In this document: positions 27,387 to 39,430 of the stretch, in pieces
How positions within the stretch are numbered: position 1 is the first letter of the stretch
Layout: each line of letters opens with the position of its first letter
DNA from: Hyphomonas sp. CY54-11-8
GTDB taxonomy: Bacteria; Pseudomonadota; Alphaproteobacteria; Caulobacterales; Hyphomonadaceae
NCBI RefSeq assembly: GCF_000682735.1
Contig: NZ_AWFD01000006.1
Span: 51,902-115,901 of the forward strand
Direction of reading: 5' to 3'
DNA: 64,000 nt
Translations under genes and position numbers: made by a program
Notes under the pieces: model-generated
The model's database searches: none
What the model saw: the letters and a program-made list of their open reading frames with translations, nothing else
Told to the model about the DNA's origin: nothing

Positions 27387-28559
27387 ATGTCCTATCCCGA
27401 TCAGGCTTTGGCCGAGGAAATCGGCGAGCGCGTCGAACGCTTCGTCCGCGAAACCGTCGCCAGCTATGAGCGTGACCCGCGTCTGGAGGATCATGGCCCT
27501 TCGGAGGACCTGGTCCGGGAACTCCGCGCCATGGCCCGCGAGGCCGGCGTGATGACGCCGCACATCCTGCCTGACCACACGCACCTCACCCAGCGGGGCA
27601 CGGCACACGTGCTGAAGAAGTCCGGCCTGTCGCCCCTCGGTCCGGTCGCTTGCAACACCGGCGCGCCGGATGAAGGCAACATGTTCCTGTTGGGCAAGGT
27701 GGCCACCGACGCCCAGCGTGCCCGTTTTCTCGACAAGCTGCTGACCGGTGAAGCGCGCTCGGCTTTCTTCATGACCGAGCCGTCGGCCGACAATGGCGCC
27801 GGGTCCGACCCGTCCATGATGAAGACCGTCTGCGTGCAGGATGGCGACGCGTGGGTGATCAACGGCCACAAGACCTACATCACCGGGGCGGAAGGCGCCT
27901 CCGTCGGTATCGTCATGGCGAAGGCGGAAGAGGGGGCCTGCATGTTCCTCGTCGACCTGCCGCACCCCGCCATCAAGATCGTCCGCCTGCTGGATACGAT
28001 CGACTCCTCGATGCCCGGCGGCCATGCCGAAATCCGCATCGAGAATTTACGCGTCCCGGCGAGCGACATGCTGGGCAATCCCGGCGAAGGCTTTCGCTAT
28101 GCGCAGATCCGTCTGGCCCCGGCGCGCCTGTCGCACTGCATGCGCTGGCACGGCGTCGCAACGCGTGCCCACGAAATTGCCACCACTTATGCCTGCCGCC
28201 GTCGGGCGTTCGGCAAGCTGCTGGTCGATCATGAAGGCGTCGGTTTCATGCTGGCCGAGAACCAGATCGACCTGAAACAGGCCGAGCTGATGATCGACTG
28301 GTGCGCCGACGCACTGGATGCCGGCGAGAACGGCAATGTCGAAAGCTCGATGGCGAAGGTTGCGGTGTCTGAGGCACTGTTCCGCGTGGCCGACCGCTGT
28401 GTGCAGGTCATGGGCGCCATGGGCGTGACCCGTGACACGATCGTGGAGCAATTGTTCCGCGAGGTCCGCGCCTTCCGCATCTATGACGGGCCGACCGAAG
28501 TGCACAAATGGTCGCTCGCCAAGAAAATCAAAAAGGCAGAACTCAGCCGGTCTGCCTGA
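27387..28559 (+). CDS. Acyl-CoA dehydrogenase, ACAD10/11-like
   Basis: A 390-residue FAD-dependent acyl-CoA dehydrogenase. FAD/substrate motifs include FFMTEPSADNGAGSDP and WVINGHKTYITGA. The region RLAPARLSHCMRW near residues 247-259 corresponds to the G..R.HHCMR stretch of the ACAD10/11 type rather than the Glu-containing loop of short-chain enzymes. The C-terminal IYDGPTEVHKWSLAKKI is typical. The substrate is probably a branched or long acyl-CoA but cannot be fixed. It lies 102 bases after marR on the same strand, so it could be regulated with it. Confidence 0.88.
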   Translation: MSYPDQALAEEIGERVERFVRETVASYERDPRLEDHGPSEDLVRELRAMAREAGVMTPHILPDHTHLTQRGTAHVLKKSGLSPLGPVACNTGAPDEGNMFLLGKVATDAQRARFLDKLLTGEARSAFFMTEPSADNGAGSDPSMMKTVCVQDGDAWVINGHKTYITGAEGASVGIVMAKAEEGACMFLVDLPHPAIKIVRLLDTIDSSMPGGHAEIRIENLRVPASDMLGNPGEGFRYAQIRLAPARLSHCMRWHGVATRAHEIATTYACRRRAFGKLLVDHEGVGFMLAENQIDLKQAELMIDWCADALDAGENGNVESSMAKVAVSEALFRVADRCVQVMGAMGVTRDTIVEQLFREVRAFRIYDGPTEVHKWSLAKKIKKAELSRSA

Positions 28560-28602
28560 CGCCCTCTTGCCGCGGCGCAGCAACAGCGGCAAGACAGGCG
28601 CC

Positions 28603-29985
28603 ATGACCGATGTGTCCACGCCTCCCAATCCGGCGCCAGAGCCGCCGAATGTCGATCCGGATCTGCTGGACGACCTCATCGACGCCATCGATGAGAAGGA
28701 TACGCGCTGGCTGGCGCGGACACTGCAGCGTATGCACCCGGCCGACGCGGCCGACCTGCTGGAAGCACTACCATTCGACACCTTCTCTGAAGCGGTCGAA
28801 CTGCTCGGTGGGGAGCTGCCCTCCGACATCCTGATCGAACTGCGCGATTCCTATCGCGAAGAGGCTGTCGACGTCCTGCCGGACACCGCCGTTGCGAGCG
28901 CCCTCGACGAACTCGATTCCGATGATGCAACCGTCATCCTGGAAGACCTTGAGGACGAGCGCCGCGAACGCATCCTCGAGGACCTGGAGCCGTTCGACCG
29001 GGCCCAGCTGGAACGCGGCTTGGCCTATGAAGAGGAATCGGCCGGCCGTCTCATGCAGACGGAATTCGTGGCCGTGCCGGAATACTGGACCGTCGGCCAC
29101 GCCATCGACCATGCCCGCGAGCTCGGCGAGGAGCTGCCGGAAGTCTTCTACGAGATCTATGTCATCGACCCGGCCTACCGGCTGCAGGGAATCGTCCAGC
29201 TGGCGACGCTGATGCGCACGCCGCGCGAGGTACAGCTTTCCGACATCATGACCGATCCGCTGTCGGACATACGCACTGACATGGATCAGGAAGAAGTGGC
29301 CTTCCAGTTCCAGAAATACTCGCTGGCGTCTGCGCCGGTGAAGGACACTGCCGGGCGCCTCGTCGGGATGATCACGGTCGACGACATGGTCGACGTTATC
29401 CAGGAAGAGGCCGAGGAAGACCTGTTCTCGCTGCTCAACGTCAGCTCCGCTGACGGCGCAGACTCCGTCGTCGATACAGTGCGCGCGCGGGCGCCGTGGC
29501 TGGCTGTGAATCTCGTCACGGCGTTCATCGCTTCCGGTATTATCTCGCTGTTCGAAGGTACGCTGAACCAGGTCGTCCAGCTGGCGATCCTGATGCCAGT
29601 CGTCGCAGCGCTGGGCGGGAATGCCGGCAGCCAGGGCCTTGTGGTGGCCGTGCGCGCCATCGCCGAACGCCAGCTGGAAGGCGATGCCGTGCGCCGGGCC
29701 ATCCTGCGGGAAGCGCTGAGCGGGGTGGTGAACGGCCTGCTGTTCGCCGTGGGCGTCGGACTGGTGGCGCTTGTCTGGTTCCACGATGTGGAACTGTCGA
29801 TTGTATTGGGGATCGCCATGCTGGCGACGTTCCTGTGGGCGGCCTTCTCGGGCATCCTCGTGCCGCTCGGACTCAAGAAGCTGGGCGCCGACCCGGCGGT
29901 GGCCTCCTCGGTCTTCGTGTTGACGCTGACAGATGTGATGGCATTTTTCTCCTTCCTGGGGCTGGCGACACTGGTTCTGCTCTGA
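28603..29985 (+). CDS. mgtE: Magnesium transporter MgtE
   Basis: A 460-residue Mg2+ channel of the inner membrane. The N-terminal superhelical domain (about residues 30-135) contains repeated LHPADAADLLE-type units. Two CBS domains cover about residues 145-270 (LMQTEFVAVPEYWTVGHAI, DIMTDPLSDIRTDMD). Five transmembrane helices follow from about residue 290, with the conserved pore region LMPVVAALGGNAGSQ. Acidic residues in the N and CBS domains form the Mg2+ sensor in known members. The ATG at 28603 was chosen because the longer open frame overlaps the preceding dehydrogenase. Confidence 0.96.
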   Translation: MTDVSTPPNPAPEPPNVDPDLLDDLIDAIDEKDTRWLARTLQRMHPADAADLLEALPFDTFSEAVELLGGELPSDILIELRDSYREEAVDVLPDTAVASALDELDSDDATVILEDLEDERRERILEDLEPFDRAQLERGLAYEEESAGRLMQTEFVAVPEYWTVGHAIDHARELGEELPEVFYEIYVIDPAYRLQGIVQLATLMRTPREVQLSDIMTDPLSDIRTDMDQEEVAFQFQKYSLASAPVKDTAGRLVGMITVDDMVDVIQEEAEEDLFSLLNVSSADGADSVVDTVRARAPWLAVNLVTAFIASGIISLFEGTLNQVVQLAILMPVVAALGGNAGSQGLVVAVRAIAERQLEGDAVRRAILREALSGVVNGLLFAVGVGLVALVWFHDVELSIVLGIAMLATFLWAAFSGILVPLGLKKLGADPAVASSVFVLTLTDVMAFFSFLGLATLVLL

Positions 29986-30090
29986 CGTCCTGCAAAGGCG
30001 ACGGACTCCCGCCTCAGGGGAAAAGGCGCGCTATTTGCACGGGTGCGGCATAGAAAAACACCAACTGTTTCAATACGGGAGCCACGTCTC

Positions 30091-31251
30091 TTGGCCCTGC
30101 CAATTCGCACGTCTGGAGCCGGGGTCGAGCTTATCAAGAGCTTCGAGGGCTTCCGCGCGCGCGCAACCCGCCTGCCGGATGGCACCTGGATCGTCGGATA
30201 CGGACACACAGCCGGGGCCCGCGAAGGCCTGCGGGTCACCCGCGCGGACGCTGAACTCGTCCTGCGCCACCATGACCTGAAGCCGATTGAAACGCTGATC
30301 GGCGAGTCCGTCCTGACACCGCTGACCCAGAACGAATTTGATGCTCTGGTCTCCTTTGCGTTCAATATCGGGCCAAAGGCCTTTCTCGAATCCAATGTGC
30401 TGGCGCTGCTGAACAGCGGCGAGCGCCTGCAGGCCGCCGAAGGCATGTCGGCCTGGCGCAAAGGCCGGGTCGATGGCGAAGTCCGCGTGGTGGATGCGCT
30501 GGTGCGCCGGCGTGCGGCCGAGAAAGCCCTGTTCCTGGAACACCCATCGGGCCGTATCCCGGTGCCCGGCGCGCTGTTGCGCCCGCAATTCGACCCGGGC
30601 GCCGCACTGGCCATGTCCCGCGAGCGGGCCGTGGTGATCGAAGCCCGTACCGAAGATGGCCGCACATCTGCTGCACCTCCGAGACCTGTCTCCGAATCCG
30701 CAGCGCAAGCCGCTGCCCGCGCCGTGGGCGAGCGTATGACGAAACTGCTCGGCGACGAAGCGGAACGCACGGCGTCTCCGGAAGCCACCGACACGAGTGT
30801 GCCTACGGCCGACGAGATTACCCGCGCCGTCTCCGCTCTGGCAGAGCCGGACGGGGTAGGGGAAGAGCTCCCGGACGATACCGTGATCGAAGCCCGCCCG
30901 GCCCCTGCCGCGCCGCCGCGCCATCCGGCAAGGCCCGCGCCGGCTCGCCCTGTGCCCGTGCCGTCAGAAGGCCGCCGGGAAATCCTGCGTCCGCCGGCGC
31001 TTCCGCCATCGCGCAGCAATGGCCTTAATGGCGACATCAGCGTCATGCGCTGGCTGCCTTATGCGCTGCTGTCCGGGCTGGGCCTGTGGGGTGTGTTCGA
31101 AGGTGTGCGCCGTACGGCCCTGCCGGCTGCCCAGCGCTTTCCGGCCGGTGAAGGCGAGGCCTTTGTCGGGCCGCTTCTGGCCTTTGGCTCGGCCCTCCTG
31201 AGCGTGCTGGCCATCTACTATCTCTATCGCGCGATCACCCGGCAGGATTGA
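30091..31251 (+). CDS. GH24 lysozyme-like protein with C-terminal membrane anchor
   Basis: About 386 residues. The N-terminal domain (to about residue 150) is a T4/phage-type GH24 lysozyme with the catalytic layout IKSFEGF (Glu), LPDG (Asp) and TWIVGYGHT (Thr), plus QNEFDALVSFAFNIG. A long Pro/Ala/Glu-rich linker of about 150 residues leads to two transmembrane helices near the C-terminus (WLPYALLSGLGLWGVF and VGPLLAFGSALLSVLAIYYLY). No N-terminal signal peptide is seen. The frame opens at GTG 30043, but TTG 30091 has a gggag site and begins at the domain edge; the start is uncertain. No holin or phage genes surround it. Confidence 0.8.
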   Translation: MALPIRTSGAGVELIKSFEGFRARATRLPDGTWIVGYGHTAGAREGLRVTRADAELVLRHHDLKPIETLIGESVLTPLTQNEFDALVSFAFNIGPKAFLESNVLALLNSGERLQAAEGMSAWRKGRVDGEVRVVDALVRRRAAEKALFLEHPSGRIPVPGALLRPQFDPGAALAMSRERAVVIEARTEDGRTSAAPPRPVSESAAQAAARAVGERMTKLLGDEAERTASPEATDTSVPTADEITRAVSALAEPDGVGEELPDDTVIEARPAPAAPPRHPARPAPARPVPVPSEGRREILRPPALPPSRSNGLNGDISVMRWLPYALLSGLGLWGVFEGVRRTALPAAQRFPAGEGEAFVGPLLAFGSALLSVLAIYYLYRAITRQD

Positions 31252-31258
31252 CTGCTGA

Positions 31259-31276
31259 CAGGCCGGGAACGGCCTG
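31259..31276. promoter_or_regulatory. Strong hairpin between the lysozyme gene and ivd
   Basis: Perfect 7-bp arms CAGGCCG/CGGCCTG with a GGAA tetraloop. It begins 8 bases after the lysozyme stop and ends 13 bases before the ivd ATG. No T tract follows, so it is a poor intrinsic terminator; it could protect an mRNA end or affect ivd translation. ivd has no clear Shine-Dalgarno sequence here. Confidence 0.5.
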
Positions 31277-31289
31277 CTAGTCAGTCGCC

Positions 31290-32462
31290 ATGATTGCGAA
31301 CACATATCCCACCTTGAACTTCGACCTCGGCGAAACCGCCGACATGATCCGTGAAACCGTGGCAAGTTTTGCCCAGAACGAGATCGCGCCCCGCGCCGCC
31401 GAGATCGACCGGACGGACACGTTTCCACGTGACCTTTTGCCCAAGATGGGCGAGCTCGGCCTGCTTGGCATTACGGTTGAAGAGGAATGGGGCGGCACCG
31501 GCCTCGGCTATCTCGAGCATGTCGTCGCGATGGAGGAAATCTCCCGCGCGTCCGCGTCCGTCGGCCTCTCCTATGGTGCCCATTCGAACCTCTGCGTGAA
31601 CCAGATCCGCCGCTGGGCCTCTGACGCCCAGAAGGCGCGCTACCTGCCGAAACTGATGACCGGCGAGCACCTCGGCTCCCTCGCCATGAGTGAGAGCGGG
31701 GCAGGGTCAGATGTCGTCTCGATGAAGCTGCGCGCAGACAAGAAGGGCGACCGTTATGTGCTGAACGGCACCAAGATGTGGATCACCAATGCGCCGGATG
31801 CAGATGTCCTCGTGGTCTATGCCAAGACGGAGCCTGAGGCTGGCTCGAAAGGCATCACCGCCTTCCTGATCGAGCGGGACATGAAAGGCTTTTCCGTCGC
31901 GCAGAAGCTCGACAAGCTGGGTATGCGCGGCTCGGAGACGGGTGAGCTTGTCTTCGAGGATTGCGAAGTGCCGGAAGAGAACATCATGGGGCCGCTGAAT
32001 GGCGGTGTCCGTGTGCTGATGAGCGGGCTCGACTACGAACGCGCCGTGCTGTCGGCCGGGCCGACCGGCATCATGCAGGCCTGCATGGACGTCGTGATCC
32101 CCTACATTCACGACCGCAAACAGTTCGGCCAGTCGATCGGCGAGTTCCAGCTGATCCAGGGCAAGGTCGCAGACATGTATGTCCAGATGAACGCGGCCAA
32201 GGCCTATGTCTACGCCGTCGCCAAATCCTGCGACCGGGGCGAGACCACCCGCAAGGATGCCGCTGGCGCGATCCTCTATGCGGCTGAGACGGCAACGAAA
32301 CTCGCGCTCGATGCGATCCAGATCCTCGGCGGGAATGGCTATATCAACGAATATCCGACCGGCCGCTTGCTGCGCGACGCGAAGCTTTACGAGATCGGGG
32401 CAGGGACGTCCGAGATCCGCCGCTGGCTGATCGGACGGGAGCTGTTCGGCGAAACCGCATGA
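31290..32462 (+). CDS. ivd: Isovaleryl-CoA dehydrogenase
   Basis: A 390-residue acyl-CoA dehydrogenase that oxidises isovaleryl-CoA to 3-methylcrotonyl-CoA in leucine breakdown. FAD motifs are [14 protein letters not shown] and [18 protein letters not shown]. The catalytic Glu lies in [11 protein letters not shown] (residue 250), the position diagnostic for isovaleryl-CoA dehydrogenases. The C-terminus [17 protein letters not shown] is standard. Other genes of the pathway (mccB, liuC, mccA) are in the same 12-kb stretch. The ATG has no clear ribosome site and follows a hairpin. Its stop overlaps the GNAT gene (atga). Confidence 0.94.
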   Translation: MIANTYPTLNFDLGETADMIRETVASFAQNEIAPRAAEIDRTDTFPRDLLPKMGELGLLGITVEEEWGGTGLGYLEHVVAMEEISRASASVGLSYGAHSNLCVNQIRRWASDAQKARYLPKLMTGEHLGSLAMSESGAGSDVVSMKLRADKKGDRYVLNGTKMWITNAPDADVLVVYAKTEPEAGSKGITAFLIERDMKGFSVAQKLDKLGMRGSETGELVFEDCEVPEENIMGPLNGGVRVLMSGLDYERAVLSAGPTGIMQACMDVVIPYIHDRKQFGQSIGEFQLIQGKVADMYVQMNAAKAYVYAVAKSCDRGETTRKDAAGAILYAAETATKLALDAIQILGGNGYINEYPTGRLLRDAKLYEIGAGTSEIRRWLIGRELFGETA

Positions 32463-33007
32463 GCCTGAAGATCCGCCTGGCGACGTCTGACGACGCCGGA
32501 TGGATCGCCGGCATCTACGCGCTCTATGTGCGTGAAACGGTCATTTCGTTCGAGATGGAGCCACCTTCTGCGGAAGAGATGGCTCAGCGTATTGAATCCA
32601 CACTGAAGACCTACCCCTGGCTCGTTGGGGAAGAAGGCGGCACGCCGCTTGGATATGCCTATGCCTCCCAGCACAGGGCGCGGGCGGCCTATCGCTGGTC
32701 CTGCGATGTCAGCGTCTATGTCGCGCCGGACGCCCAGCGCAAAGGCGCCGGGATGCAGCTCTATGTCCGTCTGCTGGACATGCTGGAAGGGCAGGGCTTC
32801 CGGAACGCCTTTGCCGGGATCGCCCTGCCGAATGACGCCAGCATTGCGCTGCATGAGCGTCTCGGCTTCACGCATCTCGGGACTTACCGGGATGTCGGCT
32901 ACAAGCTTGGCGCCTGGCACGATGTCGGCTGGTGGCAGAAAATCCTGACCGACGCGCCCGGAATACCGGGCGATCCCGTGGCGCTGCCGGAATTCTTGAA
33001 GCGATAG
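32459..33007 (+). CDS. GNAT-family N-acetyltransferase (phosphinothricin acetyltransferase-like)
   Basis: A 182-residue acetyltransferase. The N-terminus [28 protein letters not shown] matches the Pat/Bar/YncA subgroup, and the acetyl-CoA loop is [14 protein letters not shown] near residue 95. [17 protein letters not shown] at the C-terminus is characteristic. Members acetylate phosphinothricin, methionine sulfoximine or related amino acids; the substrate here is unknown. The 4-base overlap with ivd implies translational coupling. Confidence 0.9.
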   Translation: MSLKIRLATSDDAGWIAGIYALYVRETVISFEMEPPSAEEMAQRIESTLKTYPWLVGEEGGTPLGYAYASQHRARAAYRWSCDVSVYVAPDAQRKGAGMQLYVRLLDMLEGQGFRNAFAGIALPNDASIALHERLGFTHLGTYRDVGYKLGAWHDVGWWQKILTDAPGIPGDPVALPEFLKR

Positions 33008-33019
33008 AGAGCCGCCCCG

Positions 33020-34996
33020 TCAGGCCCGTGCGCGGCGTTCCTCGAATTCGGTTGGAACGCTCAGCACCTGTCCGATCACCGTGACGAGCGACCGCTCATC
33101 AATCGGCTTGGCGACGTAACCGTCAAAGCCTTTGGCGAGATACTTTTCCCGGTCGCCGCGCATGGAGTCCGCGGTCAGGGCAATGACCGGCACGACGCGG
33201 TTCAGGCTGGCGGAATTGCGCAGGCGCTTGAAGGCTTCCGCGCCATCGAGGCCCGGCATGTGAATGTCCATCAGGACGATGTCAAACGGTTCGTAATCAA
33301 GCGCTTCGAGCGCTTCGTTGCCGTCCCCGGCTTCCGATACGACGAGGCCATAATGCTCAAGGAAGGTACGCGCGACCCGGCGGTTGATGCCATTGTCGTC
33401 CACGACCAGAGCGCGGCGGCCGCCAAGGCCGACCTGTTTGGTCTGCGGCGCAGCAGGCTTCGGCAGCACGGCTTCGTGCAGATGGACCACTTCGCCGGCT
33501 TCCGCTTCGAACTTCAGGGTAAAGACAGATCCGCGGCCAGGTTCGCTGACAACCGTAACGTCGCCGCCCATCATCCGGGCCAGTTTCCGTGTGATCGGCA
33601 GGCCGAGGCCGGTGCCGCCAAAGCGGCGCGTTGTGGACCCGTCGGCTTGCGAGAAGCTTTCAAAGACACGGTCCATTTTCTCTGCCGGGATACCGCAACC
33701 GGAGTCGGACACGTGAACGATCACGCGCGTATGTCCGTTCTCGGTTGGTTCACAGGTGACCACGACTATCACTTCACCTTTTTCCGTGAATTTGATGGCA
33801 TTGGAAACAAGGTTGCCGACACATTGGCGCACACGCACGGGGTCGAACTTCATTCGGGACGGCACGCTTGGGTCGATGAACAACTGGAGCTGGATGCCCT
33901 TTTCCTCAGCCGTTGCTGCATGCAGCTTGATCATGCGGCTCAACTTGTGGCGCAAGTCTCCGTTCACCGGCGTGACTTCCAGTTTGCCGGCTTCGATTTT
34001 CGACAGGTCCAGAATGTCGTTAAGGATCGACATCAGCGTCTTGCCGGAATCGAGGATCGTGGCGACCTGCTCGCGCTGGTCCGGCGTCAGGCTGGTGTGC
34101 GCCAGAACCTGCGTCATACCGAGCACGCCATTCAGCGGCGTACGGATTTCATGGCTCATATTGGCCAGGAATTCGGATTTCAGCCGGGTCGCCTGTTCGG
34201 CGCGGTGCAGGGCATCGCGCAGTTCGTGCCCCTGACGGCGTTCCTCGCGGATATCGCGGACATAGGTGATGAAGACGCGTTCGCCTTTTTTGCCCCAGCG
34301 GGCGCTGGTGAGCGACAGTTCCACCTGGTTGGTGCCGCCGGACTTTGTCGGCGTCTCAGCCTGGGTGACGTGACGCAGGACTTCGCCGCTGGCGAGTTTC
34401 ATCGCCAGCTCGGGGTCCGGCTCATAGGTTTCATCACCCGTTAGGATGCCAACATCCTGGCCGATGAGTTCCTCTTCGGAATATTCGGACATTTCACAAA
34501 GCGCACGGTTCACATAGGTGATTCGTCCGGCGGCATCGTTGAGGATAATGCCATGCAGGGCATGATCACACGCCGTTTTAGCGAGCTCATACAAGCGTAC
34601 CGCTTCGTCCCGTTCTTCGGCGATATCCGTGATTTCGTGAGAAACAGACAGCGCGCGGCGTTCGCCATCGCGCTCGACCGGGATGATTGTCGTCTTCATG
34701 ATCTTGCCGAGCATCCTGGCTGCCCGGCCTTTGGCGGTCGTGAAGGTGCGCGACTCTCCGGTCTCGATCACATGGGTGACCGCGCGGACCATTTCGGTAT
34801 CTTTGTACGCCGGGTCGAATTCGAAGATGCGCATCCCGATAATGCTTTTACCGTCAGGCAGGATCGACTCATTCATGAGCCGATTGGAAGCGGTCCATTG
34901 AAGATCAATCAGCTTTCCGGATTCATCACGAACGGCGGCAGTCTCGCAAATGACCACCGGCAACATATCCCAAAGCGCCATATCCATGCGCAGCAT
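33020..34996 (-). CDS. PAS-domain hybrid sensor histidine kinase/response regulator
   Basis: A 658-residue cytoplasmic hybrid kinase. Two PAS-like sensing domains cover about residues 5-130 and 140-260 (the second with [21 protein letters not shown]). HisKA has the phospho-accepting His in [11 protein letters not shown] near residue 285. HATPase_c follows ([28 protein letters not shown]), and a C-terminal receiver domain from about residue 525 has phospho-Asp in [10 protein letters not shown]. No transmembrane helices are seen, so the signal is probably intracellular. No cognate output gene is adjacent. An ggagg site precedes the ATG. Confidence 0.93.
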   Translation of the reverse strand: MLRMDMALWDMLPVVICETAAVRDESGKLIDLQWTASNRLMNESILPDGKSIIGMRIFEFDPAYKDTEMVRAVTHVIETGESRTFTTAKGRAARMLGKIMKTTIIPVERDGERRALSVSHEITDIAEERDEAVRLYELAKTACDHALHGIILNDAAGRITYVNRALCEMSEYSEEELIGQDVGILTGDETYEPDPELAMKLASGEVLRHVTQAETPTKSGGTNQVELSLTSARWGKKGERVFITYVRDIREERRQGHELRDALHRAEQATRLKSEFLANMSHEIRTPLNGVLGMTQVLAHTSLTPDQREQVATILDSGKTLMSILNDILDLSKIEAGKLEVTPVNGDLRHKLSRMIKLHAATAEEKGIQLQLFIDPSVPSRMKFDPVRVRQCVGNLVSNAIKFTEKGEVIVVVTCEPTENGHTRVIVHVSDSGCGIPAEKMDRVFESFSQADGSTTRRFGGTGLGLPITRKLARMMGGDVTVVSEPGRGSVFTLKFEAEAGEVVHLHEAVLPKPAAPQTKQVGLGGRRALVVDDNGINRRVARTFLEHYGLVVSEAGDGNEALEALDYEPFDIVLMDIHMPGLDGAEAFKRLRNSASLNRVVPVIALTADSMRGDREKYLAKGFDGYVAKPIDERSLVTVIGQVLSVPTEFEERRARA

Positions 34997-35060
34997 CTCC
35001 CATCCTCCCCCTTCAGCCCTGACGGAAGCTGCCCGAATATGCTTAATACTGTATTGAAAA

Positions 35061-36878
35061 TTACAGGTTTGTCAGAACCGCCGTTTCCGGCCGGATGGGT
35101 GACGCCAGACGAGCTTGATCCAGCGCGAGCAGGGCGGCCTGATAGCCGGACTCGACGCTGACGTCGTAGTTTTCCCAGTCGCGCAGCTCGGTTTCCGCCA
35201 GTTCCGGCAGGATCAGCACGTCCGTTATGTCCCGCCCGAACTGGGTATCGGCCCGGATCGTCGCCGCTCGCATGAGGACGCCGGCGATCGGCGGCGGATT
35301 GGAGAATCCATGCCGCGCGACCCAGCGGAAAAAGCCTGCGGGCTTTTCAAATTCGTCGATCTTCAGCCCCTCTGGCTGGCGTGTCACATCGGAACCGATG
35401 ACAAAACCGCGATGCATGTCCCGCATCACATCGACCGGGAAATTGTTCAGCACGGCGCCATCGACCAGCAGTTCGTTGCCATCGACAACCGGCGGCAGGA
35501 TTCCCGGAAGGGAGATCGTGGCACGCAACGCATCGCGCAGGAGGCCCGTCCGGTGAATGCGCTGCGTCCCGGTCATCAAATTCGTGGATGTGGCGAAGAA
35601 GGGCAGCTCCAGGTCGCCGATCTCCACGTCTCCGAAATGCTCCTTCAGGCGGGCATTCACGCGCACGCCTTTGACCATGCCGACCACGGGCAGTGTATAG
35701 TCGCCCAGTGGATTGCTCTCGACGAAGGCCTTGCGGATGCGCATGTCGATCTCGGCATCGTCCCAGCCCATGGCCACACAGGCGGCGATCACCGCGCCCA
35801 TGGAAGCCCCGCCGACAAAGTCTATCGGGATACCGCGGTCGCGCATCGCCCGCACCACGCCGATATGCGAATAGGCGCGCGCGCCGCCGCCGGAGAGTAT
35901 CAGCCCAACCGATACACCCGCCATGACCCGGGCGAGCCGGTCACAATTTGCGCCTTCCATGCCCTGCCAGTGGAACAGGCGGCTCGCGCCCGCCGCTTCC
36001 AGCCATTCGACCGGCTTGCAGGCGCGGCGATTGTCTCCCGGGTGCAGTAGCAGCACGTCGACCAGTTTCAGTTCGCGGGCAGGGGAGTCATCTTCCGGCA
36101 TCAGCGGATTGGACGGCTTGGCATCGGCTCGGCCGACCACCCAGATCCGGTCTGCCTGGCGCACGGAGAGGCGGTACCAGCGCGTATCGCCGATGGTCGA
36201 GATCAGGATCACCACGTCATGGCGTTGTTCCAGGTCGTCGAAGAAGGCAGCGGGCTTGTCCTCGCCCATGCGCTCGCCCACGACGATGGCGGTCTTGCCG
36301 AGGGCCTCGACGCTTGCCTTCAGCGCTTTGGCACGCAATTCGAGGTCGATGGTCGGCGAGGTCGCCACCAGCGTGAAGACTTTCGGGGCGGCGCTGACAT
36401 TGCGCTGTCCCTCCCGACCGACCCGGCGCAGGATGATGCGGATCATGTGCTCCAGCAGTTCCGGCTCGGACTTGACCAGTTGCCGCCAGCCTTCGCGCGA
36501 GAAGCCCACAACTTCGGAATCGCGCAGCGCATACACCGAACTCGTATGGGGTGCGTTATTGGGGGCGCCGTCTCCGTCGAGGTCAACGCCGCCCAGGAAC
36601 AGCGCCATCTCGCCCACCGGCTCGCCGGGGCGGATATGGCCGACAAATTCGGTCTGCCCGTTGGGGTTCGCCCGGAAAGCGCCAAGTGCGCCCGACAGGA
36701 CGAAATAGATCATGTCGGCCGGTTCGTTGCGCAGGAACAGCGTCCCGCCCGCCGGCACGCAAAACCATGAGGCTTCGCGCCCGGCCGCTTTCATCGCCTT
36801 GGCCGGCACATCCTTGAGGAAGGCAATCGCCTTCAGGGATGTCGTAATATCCAGCTTCATATTCCTGAACATGCGCAT
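35061..36878 (-). CDS. Cyclic-nucleotide-binding patatin-like phospholipase (NTE family)
   Basis: A 605-residue protein with an N-terminal cNMP-binding domain (about residues 10-155, containing [13 protein letters not shown]) and a middle Rossmann-like part ([28 protein letters not shown]). The C-terminal patatin domain starts near residue 325: oxyanion loop [12 protein letters not shown], nucleophile elbow GGASMGA, and catalytic Asp in DGAVLNN. This is the neuropathy-target-esterase layout, a serine lysophospholipase. It probably acts at the membrane surface; no transmembrane segment is obvious. The start at 36878 has an aggaaag site; later in-frame ATGs are possible. Confidence 0.93.
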   Translation of the reverse strand: MRMFRNMKLDITTSLKAIAFLKDVPAKAMKAAGREASWFCVPAGGTLFLRNEPADMIYFVLSGALGAFRANPNGQTEFVGHIRPGEPVGEMALFLGGVDLDGDGAPNNAPHTSSVYALRDSEVVGFSREGWRQLVKSEPELLEHMIRIILRRVGREGQRNVSAAPKVFTLVATSPTIDLELRAKALKASVEALGKTAIVVGERMGEDKPAAFFDDLEQRHDVVILISTIGDTRWYRLSVRQADRIWVVGRADAKPSNPLMPEDDSPARELKLVDVLLLHPGDNRRACKPVEWLEAAGASRLFHWQGMEGANCDRLARVMAGVSVGLILSGGGARAYSHIGVVRAMRDRGIPIDFVGGASMGAVIAACVAMGWDDAEIDMRIRKAFVESNPLGDYTLPVVGMVKGVRVNARLKEHFGDVEIGDLELPFFATSTNLMTGTQRIHRTGLLRDALRATISLPGILPPVVDGNELLVDGAVLNNFPVDVMRDMHRGFVIGSDVTRQPEGLKIDEFEKPAGFFRWVARHGFSNPPPIAGVLMRAATIRADTQFGRDITDVLILPELAETELRDWENYDVSVESGYQAALLALDQARLASPIRPETAVLTNL

Positions 36879-36994
36879 CGACTGCGGTCTTTCCTAGAGG
36901 GCTTTTTCGCCAGTCTGGTAAAAACCGGTGACACACGCGTGACACCTGACCCAGAGGCAGTTAAGCCTGCCAAAAACTTCTGAAGGGAGGCTGA

Positions 36995-38602
<1,608 letters not shown>

Positions 38603-38692
38603 GGATCGAAAATAGGGACGTTTGCGGATTGCGCAGCGTCGCAGGTCTGACATCTTCCTGGCGTACGATCCGGCAGAAAGAAGGACACGCCC

Positions 38693-39277
38693 ATGACCAC
38701 GAAATCGATCTGCATTATCAACGGCCATCCGGATAATGACCCGAAACACCTGATCCATGAGCTGTGCGCCGCCTATGCTGATGGCGCGGAAAGTGCGGGC
38801 CATACGGTCACCCGGATCGATGTCGCTGCACTCGACATACCATTGCTGCGGTCCGCGGAGGAGTTCGAGACTCCGCCGCCCGAGCCCATTTTGACAGAAC
38901 GTGAGAAGATTGCTGCGGCCGAGCATTTGCTGATCGCTTTCCCGCTCTGGATGGGCAGCATGCCGGCCATGCTGAAGGCGTTCCTGGAACAGGCAGCACG
39001 CGGCGAATTCTTCCTTGGGCAGAGCGATAATGGCTGGCCTGCCCAGATGATGAAGGGCAAGTCGGCCCGCGTGCTCGTCTCCATGGGGATGCCCGGCCTC
39101 GTCTACCGGTTCGGCATGGATGCCGGGGCGCTGAAGGCGCTGGAGCGTGGCTTGCTTGGCCTTTCGGGCTTCCACCCGCTTCATCACACGATCATCGGCG
39201 GGGCGGGGGAGCTTGGCGACGAAGGTTTCCGGTCGTGGGAAACCTTCTGCCGCAAGATCGGCGCCGAGGGAGTCTGA
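38693..39277 (+). CDS. Flavodoxin-like NAD(P)H-dependent oxidoreductase
   Basis: A 194-residue protein of the NAD(P)H quinone oxidoreductase (Flavodoxin_2) family. The N-terminal CIINGHPDNDPKHLIHEL fits the FMN/FAD phosphate loop, and LIAFPLWMGSMPAMLKAFLEQA around residue 83 is the conserved flavin-contacting block. It would reduce quinones or other electrophiles. It stands alone after mccB, and its natural substrate is unknown. Length is normal, and a aagga site lies before the ATG. Confidence 0.87.
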   Translation: MTTKSICIINGHPDNDPKHLIHELCAAYADGAESAGHTVTRIDVAALDIPLLRSAEEFETPPPEPILTEREKIAAAEHLLIAFPLWMGSMPAMLKAFLEQAARGEFFLGQSDNGWPAQMMKGKSARVLVSMGMPGLVYRFGMDAGALKALERGLLGLSGFHPLHHTIIGGAGELGDEGFRSWETFCRKIGAEGV

Positions 39278-39297
39278 TCCGTAGACGGTGTCCGTCC

Positions 39298-39345
39298 ATT
39301 AAAATCACGTTGTGAAACCGATCATTAAAATCGTGTCGTGAACCC
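39298..39345 (+). repeat. Two imperfect 22-base direct repeats upstream of the EF-hand gene
   Basis: attaaaatcacgttgtgaa at 39298 recurs as attaaaatcgtgtcgtgaa at 39324, with a period of 26 bases. An inverted TTCAC follows at 39349-39353, so the GTGAA element occurs three times. Spacing near two and a half helical turns and the position upstream of the EF-hand gene suggest regulator binding sites. Confidence 0.6.
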
Positions 39346-39430
39346 CTTTTCACGCAACATGAACGGCTCCCTGGCGTAGGCTCCTCGTGTCGCAGGTGAT
39401 GAGGCGGCGCAGCACCAAAGGAGAGACGTC

